A DNA stretch of 26,561 bases from Mikrocytos mackini (lineage: Eukaryota > Endomyxa > Ascetosporea > Mikrocytida > Mikrocytiidae): assembly GCA_030180075.1 (NCBI GenBank), contig JASNJN010000253.1:1-26561 (forward strand). The letters are read 5' to 3'. The notes beneath the pieces were generated by a model. That model was given only the letters and a program-made list of their open reading frames with translations. It had not been told where the DNA came from and ran no database searches. How positions within the stretch are numbered: the stretch's first letter is position 1; each line of letters opens with the position of its first letter. Both the position numbers and the translations under genes were made by a program. Of this stretch, positions 9,025-18,123 are shown piece by piece.

Positions 9025-11505
9025 TTATTTATTCATCTTGTTTTGTACACCCACTAATACGAAACTGATTTCTTCAAACAATTTCTTTTCGGCTTTGTTC
9101 TCGTAATATGCCTTTCTTTTTGTTAAACAATTCAACAAATACATAGTTTCGTTTTTAAAGGTTTCGTCTAACTTCAATAACAAATATAAATCTGTATTCA
9201 AATAATTTGTCCGAAAGAAGTTGCATATAATGGTGGTTGAGTACTCTAGGTCGATGTGCATGGTTCGGTTTATGAGTATAATAGAGCCAATATAACTCTT
9301 GAATGTTTTTGTCGTTATAGATTTTTGGAACTTTATCACAAACATGCTGTATTCCGCAACAATATAGTTCAAAATTCTTCCAATCATCTTGTTTTCCTCT
9401 TTATAGTCTATAACCCAACTTATAATTTCATCAAAATACAAGTAGGTAATAAAGATGAAGTCTTTATAAACAGATTTCTGAAATTTGTGTTCAAATTCTT
9501 CCCATATTAAAACCTCGGAAAGTGAATTTCCCAACATCATCGCAATTGTATAAATAGTTTCCAACGCTGTGTGCCGTACTATATAGTAGCTAATATCTTT
9601 ATCGGGTTTTCCGTTATTTTGACAGTTTAGCCCACCTTTTATAACTACATGGGTTAGAATATTCTTATTGGCAACTATGATATAATTCAAAAGTTTTTCG
9701 TGGTTTGAGCTCTTTGTAGCTATAAACTTATTCATTAGAAAAAGATTTAGCTCGATGAAATTTCGCTTGCTAGACAAATCATATTTCACTACCAGATCGG
9801 CAATAACTGTCATTAGCCTTTCCAAAAACTCACAATCCAAATGTTCAGATACAAACACCATCAAAATGTCGGCCAATAACCCCATATCTTCGTATAATCC
9901 TTTCAATTCCAAAGTCTCGTACTTCTCGCAGAACCTTGATATAGCAAATGTTTTGATAAGTTCGGATTCCATTCTTATCAGCTCAACATATTCCCCGAAG
10001 TCGAATTCCCTTGTTTTAAGACAATATTCCATGTATAATTCTAAATTTCCTTCATTCTTATCTGCGTGTATAGATTTTGGGTTATCAAACAGGTACAATA
10101 AGCACTGAATAATGGTGTGATTATCCAGATTCGAATTTAAAGTAGAAAGGAACGTTTTGTAGCCAGTCGTCGGAGCGGAAAACCTCAACTGACACTTTGT
10201 CCATATCAATTTACCGATATTGTCCATGTCTTCGTCTAATATTAGATTGAGGTCTTTGAATGCGCTGTCGTATGAGTTCATTTCTGTTTTCATATATGCT
10301 TGTAAAAGAAGAAAATCTTTATCGTTGTGGAAATATATATTGATTAGTTGTTCGGTTACCTCGACAACTTCCTTGGGATTGTAGTCACTTTCGTTCACAT
10401 GTTTAATAATAATGTTCCAAATATGAGGTTTGAGTTCTTCTAATGAGCTTCTTGGCAACAATCCCACAAATTGTCGAAGATCAACAAGTGATACATAATC
10501 CCACGCAACCAATATTAGATCTGCAACAAAAATCTTAAGACTGTCCAAACTTTTATCGTTGTATTGAATTTCAAAAACCTGGCCCATAATCATACGCATT
10601 ATTTCTTCGCTTCTGGCCTGTTTCGTAATTTCTTTAATAAGCCATTTGACCTGTTCTCGTTTAATATCACCTTCCAAAACTTTTGTTAATTCTATTTTCA
10701 TATCCATGCTATCTTTTTCTTTTATAAAGGACATAATGTTCAAGACAATAAATTCCTGTTTGTCTTTAGTAAGGTTGTATGTTTCTTTGTAGTTCTTTAA
10801 TTGATAAAATGACATGGCCTTTATTCTAACGAACTCCATGTCTTCATCGAAAATAAATTGTGTGTTGTTTACGACAAATATACACTCTTTATGTTGCTTA
10901 TTTTTGAACATTTTGACGAGAAGATTGTATACAGAATTGTGTAAATCAGGTAGTAATTCTTTGATATGAAAATTTAACTTGTTGGCTGTTTGAAGGAATT
11001 CGATGCACATGTTATATAAACCAGGTTGCCAAACATCTACTTCTGTTAAAATAGTGGAAATGTAAATTAAGCTGTAGTAGATATTCTCGGTGGTCTCGAG
11101 ATGAGGAGAAGTTGTGGTTTGTGTTTTTTGCAAAGTTAAAATTTTTTCAACTGCCAGTTCAACTTGTCCAATGCTGAGGTGTAGATGTACACAAGACAAG
11201 GTTATACGATTTGCTAGAGCATTGTATATTGGAGCTTCTTTAAAGTGGCTTATTTGAAGAAGTATTGAAGATATAATCGATCGAATCGACAAAATGTAAT
11301 TCGAAGGAAAGTTGTCTTTTTCTATGATAGTTTGGTTGAATAACTTTATAATACAATTCTCTGCGTCATATAGAAAAGATATAAACATAGGATTGGTGTG
11401 TGATTCAGCATTCTTTATTCCTAATAAAATAATATCGAGCTTGTTTATCAGGTGCTGAAACTCTGTCGATTTATCGAGGACAATGTCGTCAAATTTTAAA
11501 TCCAT
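9025..11505 (-). CDS. Large helical protein of unknown function
   Basis: An intact 826-residue frame from ATG 11505. The frame is open further upstream, but only with a non-ATG codon, so the MDLKFDD start was chosen. The sequence is almost entirely predicted alpha-helix, with many regularly spaced hydrophobic and aromatic residues and no signal peptide or clear membrane segment. Stretches such as SFYQLKNYKETYNL and AYMKTEMNSYDSAFKDLN resemble TPR-like helix pairs, suggesting a superhelical scaffold. A meiotic Zip4/Spo22-like or other TPR protein is one possibility, but I see no diagnostic motif and do not assign it. Base and codon use match the neighbouring housekeeping genes, so it is probably a native, rapidly evolving gene. 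It converges with CCT5. Confidence 0.85.
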   Translation of the reverse strand: MDLKFDDIVLDKSTEFQHLINKLDIILLGIKNAESHTNPMFISFLYDAENCIIKLFNQTIIEKDNFPSNYILSIRSIISSILLQISHFKEAPIYNALANRITLSCVHLHLSIGQVELAVEKILTLQKTQTTTSPHLETTENIYYSLIYISTILTEVDVWQPGLYNMCIEFLQTANKLNFHIKELLPDLHNSVYNLLVKMFKNKQHKECIFVVNNTQFIFDEDMEFVRIKAMSFYQLKNYKETYNLTKDKQEFIVLNIMSFIKEKDSMDMKIELTKVLEGDIKREQVKWLIKEITKQARSEEIMRMIMGQVFEIQYNDKSLDSLKIFVADLILVAWDYVSLVDLRQFVGLLPRSSLEELKPHIWNIIIKHVNESDYNPKEVVEVTEQLINIYFHNDKDFLLLQAYMKTEMNSYDSAFKDLNLILDEDMDNIGKLIWTKCQLRFSAPTTGYKTFLSTLNSNLDNHTIIQCLLYLFDNPKSIHADKNEGNLELYMEYCLKTREFDFGEYVELIRMESELIKTFAISRFCEKYETLELKGLYEDMGLLADILMVFVSEHLDCEFLERLMTVIADLVVKYDLSSKRNFIELNLFLMNKFIATKSSNHEKLLNYIIVANKNILTHVVIKGGLNCQNNGKPDKDISYYIVRHTALETIYTIAMMLGNSLSEVLIWEEFEHKFQKSVYKDFIFITYLYFDEIISWVIDYKEENKMIGRILNYIVAEYSMFVIKFQKSITTKTFKSYIGSIILINRTMHIDLEYSTTIICNFFRTNYLNTDLYLLLKLDETFKNETMYLLNCLTKRKAYYENKAEKKLFEEISFVLVGVQNKMNK

Positions 11506-11672
11506 TTTTAAGTTAGGTTGATTACAATTAGTTATAATTACATAATGCAAATTATTCTTACTTGTGTTTCATTTCATGAGTAGGGTGCGGATAATATGAA
11601 AATTCACATATCACATATATATCCATATATCGAGGATCAAATTTAGGCTCAAATCGTAGTATAAAATCATAT

Positions 11673-11928
11673 ATATGAGGCACTTAGAATCAAAAGAGCG
11701 CAGAGCGATTTCTAAAAAGTGAAAATATAGATTGATAAGTGTAAAATACTCCGTCTTTAAATATTAGATAGATAATTTATTTTATTAATTATATTTATGA
11801 CTAACAAAAATCAATTGTCTCCAGCTTCAAACAAAAGTATTAGGGTCAATATAATTCATTAATGAGGCCTAATATTTTCCATTTTGAAAATGTCACTTTG
11901 CGCTCTTTTGATTCTAAGTGCCTCATAT
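11673..11928. mobile_element. Short TIR element (MITE-like), TA-flanked
   Basis: Perfect 29-bp inverted repeats at 11673-11701 and 11900-11928; the outer part reads ATATGAGGCACTTAG and the inner part ends AAGAGCGC. Reading the ends as TGAGGCAC...GTGCCTCA leaves a TA on each side (11674-11675 and 11926-11927), the target duplication of Tc1/mariner-type elements. The interior is AT-rich and non-coding. Confidence 0.8.
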
Positions 11929-11932
11929 CCAC

Positions 11933-12168
11933 ATTAGTGTGTTCGATTTCCCGACTTTTTTGGACTTCCATGGGATTATCCCGGGAGCAAAAATTTTTTT
12001 GTTATGAAATATCCATTACAAAATACCTCCAAATACCCTTTTCCTGTTATTTAATTGATATCGAATAAAATAAAGTTCGAATTCATGAAAATAATGTATT
12101 GGTGTTCAAAATAATGAGCTCCCAATTTTCGGAAATTTCCCGCCATCCCGTCCCGCGAACACACTAAT
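11933..12168. mobile_element. Second short TIR element abutting the first
   Basis: Inverted ends ATTAGTGTGTTCG (11933) and CGAACACACTAAT (ending 12168), a perfect 13 bp. The ends are flanked by CCAC on both sides (11929-11932 and 12169-12172), a likely 4-bp target duplication. The subterminal regions also contain imperfectly inverted GGGA/TCCC blocks. Only these four bases separate it from the previous element. No coding capacity. The AT-rich 276 bases that follow hold nothing I recognise. Confidence 0.65.
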
Positions 12169-12448
12169 CCACATATCAGACCCCTATTTTGGGAGAAAAT
12201 GAGAAAATAAAAAGTTCAAAATTTTATTAGGGCTCGAAGTTAATTCGTTCCAGGAATCTTCCATTTGGACATGAGCAGTAAAAAATGAACATGGATTGGT
12301 TAAAAATCCCACAAATAGGCAAAATATCATCAAATCCATAAAATCACATAAAATGGAATATTATCCCATAAAAAAGTAAAATTACATGAAATATTACAGA
12401 AAATTTATACATTCTAATGGAATGTTATGGCAAAAAAATTATCACATA

Positions 12449-13593
12449 TCTCTAGTGAGTGATATGGTGACAATTTTAAACCTATAATTAATTATTATTA
12501 ACTTAGGCACTGTAGACTGGCCACTTCAGCCCTTCCCTATGAAACCAATGGATTCCATTCCAACTTGGTGGTTCACTTTGGATCTCCCTAGCCTAATCCT
12601 GGTTCCCCCAGAGCCGTTTAAGGCCCTGCGATAACCCTAAAAGGGTTTCTAGATCAGCCTGTCACACTCACTTACTTTTGCCTATTCTTCCCCTTTTGGG
12701 ATTTTCAGTGCGTAAGGAATGGTAAGGTGGCTGGGGTATTACCAGGTCTCTGTAATATCTAGTGATATCACTCCATTTATTCACCAAGGGTAAGATAAAA
12801 CGGAGACCTTTAGGTCTATGCGATGAGCCCAAGAGGTTGCCGCAAAGTTCTACCACCTTCTCGTTGAGAACTGGTATTCATGGTTCACCTTCCCTTTGGG
12901 CGGTTTACCGGGCCTGTGGCCAGGGAATCATGAATTGATTCCGGGCCCGTCTTTTTATTTTGGGCCTTGCGGTCCCGCGTTAAAGCGTTAATGACGGGAC
13001 AGACTAACTTGGTTCCCCATCTGGCTTTATTGTCTCCTTAATAGAGGGCCAGACAGGGTTGGGTCACTAAACGAAGAAATCTGGAAAAAAGTCACTCCGT
13101 ATTTTACGTTTTTATACATCATGATTAAACCAATTTTATATCAAAAAAGCCTAATTCTATGTCTATCGCTGATTTATCACATAAATACTTTTACTTTCAA
13201 AATAATTAGTTCTTGTTGAATAAAATATAAGAATTGCCATATTACACTGTTTTGTGTGAAAAATCTTAATTTTTTAAAATTTTCAAACATCAAGTAAATT
13301 AAGAAAATTAAAAATAATATATCATTTAAATTAGCGCTAGATAAATCATTTGCATATATTGACTAACAATCTAATCAAAACATGTTCATTATCATGTATT
13401 TTCGGTGGTAACTTTTTCCAGATTTCTTTGTTTAGTGAGTTGGTTAAAAGACCGTTTTGAAGGCCGGGAGGAATGTGTAGCCCTTGTCACGCTAGTTGTT
13501 GCAACCTCGGACTCTTCACCTCCGTCCCGGGCTCGTGTCGCACTCTGCAGCAATACCCTGGGAAAATTTTAAAATTTTCTCTCTAGTGAGTGA
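12449..13593. mobile_element. GC-rich retroposon-like insertion with 14-bp target duplication
   Basis: The 14-mer TCTCTAGTGAGTGA occurs directly at 12449-12462 and 13580-13593. Between the copies lies a block far richer in G and C than its surroundings, itself interrupted by a TIR element at 13064-13438; without that it is about 740 bp. A long, exact target duplication with A/T-rich ends and no terminal inverted repeats fits target-primed retroposition (LINE or SINE). The block is full of short hairpins, for example GGAATCA/TGATTCC, the palindrome AGTGATATCACT, and AACCCTAAAAGGGTT. On the minus strand one frame is fairly open and polar but has stops, so a decayed retroelement ORF is possible. 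No rRNA, tRNA or pol III box was recognised. Confidence 0.6.
13064..13438. mobile_element. TIR element inserted in the GC-rich block
   Basis: Inverted ends of about 28 bp (13064-13092 and 13411-13438) begin TCACTAAACGAAGAAATC on the left; the right end matches with one early mismatch and small differences near the inner limit. Outside them stand GTTGGG on the left and GTTGGT on the right, a probable 5-6-bp target duplication. The interior is AT-rich and non-coding, in sharp contrast with the GC-rich host sequence, which resumes on both sides. Confidence 0.72.
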
Positions 13594-14158
13594 CATAAAT
13601 AAATATAGAAAATTAAATATTTCACAGAAATTAACTACCGCTCTAACTTTTACAATGAGATCTAAGAACATCCATAACCACCCCACATACTCTCGGAGTG
13701 ATAAATCAGCCAATGGGACTGAAAAAATCATTTTAAAAAATTTGCATGGAAATATTTTGTTTTTTACAATTTTTTCCATTTTCAAAATGTTTTCACCAAT
13801 TCATGGAAATTTTTATCATTTCGATACCAAACTTTCGAAATATCCATGTAATTTTACCATTTATATGGGAATTCCTGCATATTATTATGTGCCAATCTTC
13901 AACATATTGCAAACATACAGGATGAAAAATATTATTCTTTAGATTTTAAATTCCTTATTTCATTTTGTTGCTAAANGGTCTATGAAAACTTCAAAAAGGA
14001 TTTTTCGTATGTTCTTTATAAGACAAATATTTCGTTTAATTACAATTACAAAACCAGCATTTGGAAATTTTATGTCTAAACTATCATCGCTATCGTCGTT
14101 GTTTTCAACACTGGATATTTCTATATCACTAAAGAATAATCTAACTTCTACTTGTAGT
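13594..14158. other. AT-rich region with doubtful coding remnant
   Basis: No intact gene. From about 13984 to 14158 both strands are open. The minus strand gives an acidic, protein-like stretch containing DIEISSVENNDDSDDS, while the plus strand is in phase with the decayed gene that resumes after the 14159-14894 element. I cannot decide which, if either, is real. One N at 13976. Confidence 0.3.
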
Positions 14159-14894
14159 TAGAGTTTCCAAAATTAATACCGGTATTATTCGATATACCGG
14201 TATTTCGTCCATTATCGTTATCGAATATTATCGATCATTACCGGTATTTGGTAATATTACCGGTATTAGATTTTAATTGAAATATTTTCTGTAATTCATA
14301 AAAATTTTAAGTAAATTAATGTTTTGCAATTAGATTTTAGTTTACTTTTCTCTTTATATTTTCCCAACAATTTCTAGATAAAAATTTATGTATTTGGAGG
14401 TTGAAATGTCTTAAAATGATGTAACTAAAGAAGATATCCATTCCTCAATATATAAAATGTAATATAATTAATAGTAATTATTCATATATCAACTTAAANT
14501 NTTTGATATTTTTTATAAAAAAAGAGGTTTATCTTCAAAATCACAATCCATGCATTAAACAACGAATCAAAAACTTTAGTTGATATATGAATAATTACTA
14601 TTAATTATANTACATTTTATATATTGAGGAATGGATATCTTTTTTTGTTACACTTAATTTTGAGGCATTTCAATCTTCAAATACATCAATTATTATCTAG
14701 AAATAGTTAGGTAAATATAAAGAGATAAATAAATCAAGCCCTAATTGCAAAACATTAATTTACTTAAAATCTTATGAATTACAGAAAATATTTCAATTGA
14801 AATCTGATACCGGTAATCATCGATAATATTCGATAACGATAATGGATAAAATCCGGTATCTATAATAATACCGATATTAATTTTGGGAACTCTA
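14159..14894. mobile_element. Long inverted-repeat (fold-back) element, TA-flanked
   Basis: Two arms of about 320-335 bp (14159 to about 14494, and about 14576 to 14894) are imperfect inverted copies around a spacer of roughly 80 bases. The ends read TAGAGTTTCC...GGGAACTCTA, which can be read as TA duplications around GAGTTTCC/GGGAACTC. Near both ends are repeated TACCGGTATT-type motifs. No coding capacity. The arms differ by scattered substitutions and small indels, so the element is not brand new. Ns at 14499, 14501 and 14610 fall at or near the centre, consistent with hairpin sequencing trouble. Confidence 0.85.
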
Positions 14895-14961
14895 GACCAG
14901 AAGAGATAACTAAAAGTCAAATTTTACAAATAATTGCCGACCAGGGTTGGCAGGTTTAAAC

Positions 14962-15337
14962 TAGAGGTGAGAATTTAGCCATTTTTTGAGAACCGCCCGA
15001 ACGGCGCCGCCAAACGGACAGGCGGTTTCATGTTTCTTAACCGTTTTATTTTCAGTGAAAATCTGAAAATTTTTGAATTTTTTAAAAAATATTTATAAAG
15101 AAAAATCATGTAAAATATACAATTAAAAACGACTATTGCCTTAAAATTTACCCAAACTTGTTGAGAATATAGTTTAAATACTTAGAAAATAGAAAATTAT
15201 ATTTGTTTTGGAAATTTCTTTTTAAAAAGATAAGTCACCTGTTAATGAGAATTTTTTCGGAAAACGACCCCTTCACCGCCCGAAACCGAACCGCGCGGTT
15301 CGGTTTCGGGCGGTCGGGCTGATAATTCTCACCTCTA
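14962..15337. mobile_element. hAT-like non-autonomous element nested in the outer one
   Basis: Ends TAGAGGTGAGAATT on the left and AATTCTCACCTCTA on the right are perfect 14-bp inverted repeats. They are flanked by the exact 8-bp repeat GTTTAAAC at 14954-14961 and 15338-15345. This length of duplication and the TAGAG terminus fit hAT. The element is 376 bp with GC-rich CCGCCCGAA-type arms just inside the ends and an AT-rich middle, and has no coding capacity. It lies 20 bases inside the left end of the outer element. Confidence 0.9.
15276..15313. repeat. 38-bp perfect palindrome
   Basis: Starts CCGCCCGAAACCGAACCGC and is followed at once by its exact reverse complement, with no loop. It lies next to the right end of the nested hAT-like element and could extrude as a hairpin. 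Confidence 0.92.
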
Positions 15338-17566
15338 GTTTAAACCACCCGATAAAATCCGGTTTAAACTGACTCATCCAATACGTTTTGGACATTTTAT
15401 CCGGACAAACCTAAAATTCGGTAGGGAGAATTTTACGGCAAATTTTTTGCCGAAAATATTTGAAATATTGCGAAATTTTAATTTAAGATTTTATAAACAA
15501 AGATTTTGGAAATTTTTTATCATTTGAGATTTATTTGTTTCTTATTTCTTGGGAATGCGTTCAATAGTCGTATTTCATATAAAATTTAAAAATTCGGATT
15601 ATTTTGCAAAATCAATTTTTTGGGTGTCCAACACGTATTAAATCGGTTTAAATCTGGTTTAAACCGCGTCCTGTTCAAAACCTTTTGGACATGTCCTAAA
15701 CCCATCCCTGTTGCCGACACCCCTGGAAACATTCTAGATGCATATGCAATATATTTCTATTTTCACTACCAATTGACATTTATGACGAAGATGGAATATT
15801 AATTTACTTTTTCGGTAAAGACTATGAAAGGTGGAAGGTATAATTATAATATAAAAATCCGACGACAACACAATAGGCCACTGCAAAAAGAAGGGATTTA
15901 CGATGTTAAAAGTGATGAGAATTACACCTGCTTATTTGATTTTTATCAAATAAACTAGGGTTGCCAGCAGAGGAACTTTGTAAAAAACTTGCAGTCTTCT
16001 TATTAAAATCCACAGAAATTGGGAAATTGTTAGCAGAAGACTTTGATTGGCTTTATTTAAATTGTCGTGAGCTATGGCTAGAAGGAGGGGCGAACCAAAA
16101 TTTAAATCACTTTGGAAAAGAAAAAAAACAAGGTAAACTTATTAGAAGCGCTCGATTTGGAAGAGAAGGAACACCCTCTTTCAGATAAAGGAAATAATCT
16201 AACTGGGAATGGTTATGATGTTTCTAATGACATGTCTAAGAAAATGAAGATTCGGCCTAAATTTTCTAAGATAAACCACGCGCTCGGTCATTTATTAACA
16301 GAGATAGTTAAATCCGACGATAAAATTAATGGTTACAAAATGAATGATGAGTGTTCTTCCAAGAACGGAAATAAATTTTCCAATAAAGAAATCCATACTG
16401 TTATCGTTGATTCCGATAATAGTTTGAAACAGGCAATTGTTGATACAATAAAAACCTCAACGTCAGAAGAACTCCAAAATCTTAATCACTTTACAAACTT
16501 AAAGAGAAAATATAAAATGAATATCACTTCAAAAAAAACCAACAAGGTCAAAAACATAACCACTTCTGAAACGTTAGAATTTTCAACAAGAAGAATGGGA
16601 TTCTATTTATCACGAAAAGAACTTATGAAGATACAAGGTTCTACCGAACATCGGGTAAATTTGTGCTAACAACATACCCTTATGATATCAATAACGTTTA
16701 TGAATATGGTAAGAGGACTGCAAATTCTTTTAAGCGACCCCAGTTTCAACGGTTAATATGATATATTTGATATCATACCGTACATCGATGTCGCATACAT
16801 TCGTGAGGTTGAGAAAGTTAGTAATTTCATATTATCAAAAACTCTTAAAGAAATCATACTTTTCGAAGCTGAACTGATGAAGATTATTGAAAGAAATACT
16901 TACGATATTACGGGATCTGCGTTCAATAAACATTATGAACATCTTTTGGGATAATTAAAAGATCAAATCAGACAACTTGTTGGAGAATTCAATACAAAGT
17001 TTGAATTGTTGTTAAAAATTGAGTTATCACATGCGGGACGGCCTGATAATAAGGACTGGGAAAGAATACTTCAAGATGAACGAAAATCATAAAGTGTTGG
17101 AAATACCCCGAAGAAAAAGAAGGAAACGGTATCACCAATTTCTGGTTCGGTAAATGGGTCGAATTATAATAAAAACACTGAGTCTAATAAAAAGGCTAAA
17201 AGAGACAATCATAATACTATAGTGAGTCTTTAAAGCAATAGAAACAATTGTTCTCGAAACCCAATGTATTTGTTGTTACAGTGGGAAACAGAAACCCTCA
17301 ATGATGCAGTAGATGTTATCTATGAATACAGTGATTATCATGAATAGCAATATAATAGGGGAAATGAAAAGGTTATGCGAAACGTAGAGTTTGCAATTAA
17401 CCATTTTGATCGCATATCCGGTATCGAATATTTTTGCGTCGGATACCGGAACTATTCGAATTGGTAAGATATAAATAATTATATTCTGCTTACCTGTAAA
17501 ATAATATGTAAATATTACCCAAAACAACCTTTGGTTATTTTAAAATACAAATATCGATTTAATATA

Positions 17567-18121
17567 CAGTAAACTACGAAGGTTTGGCCAATTTTAAGAC
17601 TCAGTCGCTCCATTCTTAGCCAATTTTTAAGGGGTTTGGTCCAATTTAATTAAAAATAATTTACTGTTTAAGTGCTTCTGGAGCTCTGAAAATGATACAG
17701 GATCGTGAAAATATTGAGTTTTCCCCAAATCAATCGCTAATGCATTGTTTTATTAAGTTCTTTAGGTGGGTAACATTCTAGTGTTAGTCAAATTACAAAA
17801 TAAATTTCAAATACCTGTAAATTGTGTTTATCCCCATTTTTTAACCGAACTTTGTGGTTAAAACGTTTGCCAGTGGTTTTACTTGTATTTAAAATTCACC
17901 ATTCGTTTTTTATGGATGGAAATATACATTATCAATAGGTTTTATATGATTTTCCTGAATGGATGGTACAACCAAGGGTCCCCCCTCCCCTTGGGGAAAC
18001 AACAAATTGAGATTTTTGTTACCAAAATATATAAAGAGAATTTAGATGTCTTAGTCACTCTAATCTTAGCCAGTCCAAGGCATTTTGGGACAAAACCCGG
18101 CCAAACCTTCAGAGTTTACTG
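17567..18121. mobile_element. pogo/Tc1-like TIR element, non-autonomous
   Basis: Inverted ends of 23 bp beginning CAGTAAACT and ending GAAGGTTTGGCC, with two mismatches, are flanked by TA (17565-17566 and 18122-18123). CAGT termini with a TA duplication are typical of the pogo/Tigger branch of Tc1/mariner. A subterminal direct repeat (GACTCAGTCGCTCC... and GTCTTAGTCACTCT..., each ending CTTAGCC) lies near both ends. The 555-bp element has no transposase frame. Confidence 0.82.
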
Positions 18122-18123
18122 TA

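Larger units (their letters stand above)
14942..15710. mobile_element. hAT-like non-autonomous element (outer)
   Basis: Ends CAGGGTTGG on the left and CCATCCCTG on the right (inverted, one mismatch) are flanked by the exact 8-bp direct repeat TTGCCGAC at 14934-14941 and 15711-15718. CAGGG termini and an 8-bp target duplication are the hallmarks of hAT transposons. Subterminal GGTTTAAAC motifs recur on both sides. The element is 769 bp, of which 376 bp plus an 8-bp duplication belong to a second element inserted inside it, leaving about 385 bp of its own. It has no transposase frame. Confidence 0.88.
14895..17400 (+). pseudogene. Decayed gene of unknown family, interrupted by the hAT-like pair
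   Basis: Protein-like coding is seen in several phases on the plus strand. Segment 14895-14941 joins in phase, across the hAT insertion and one copy of its TTGCCGAC duplication, to 15719 onward, giving EITKSQILQIIADTPGN and continuing to about 15770. It then shifts to a phase with DIYDEDGILIYFFGKDYERW, shifts again near 15835 and 15945, and enters LGLPAEELCKKLAVFLLKS. Another shift near 16120 leads to a 185-residue polar, Lys- and Asn-rich frame ending at 16669. Further downstream one phase is open from 16757 apart from stops at 16952, 17090, 17231 and 17345. Inclusion of the last part and the right limit are uncertain. No domain is recognised. With this many lesions it is a pseudogene, not a gene with one error. 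Confidence 0.55.

Noticed and set aside
12668-12856. 62-residue minus-strand frame in the GC-rich block
   Set aside because: It starts at a non-ATG codon, has stops close on both sides and no homology I recognise.
12449-13593. Fragment of rDNA
   Set aside because: GC content and hairpins suggested it, but none of the universally conserved SSU or LSU rRNA stretches I know appear on either strand.
13496-13942. 148-residue plus-strand frame
   Set aside because: It runs from the retroposon-like block through the 14-bp target duplication into AT-rich flank, so it joins unrelated sequences by chance.
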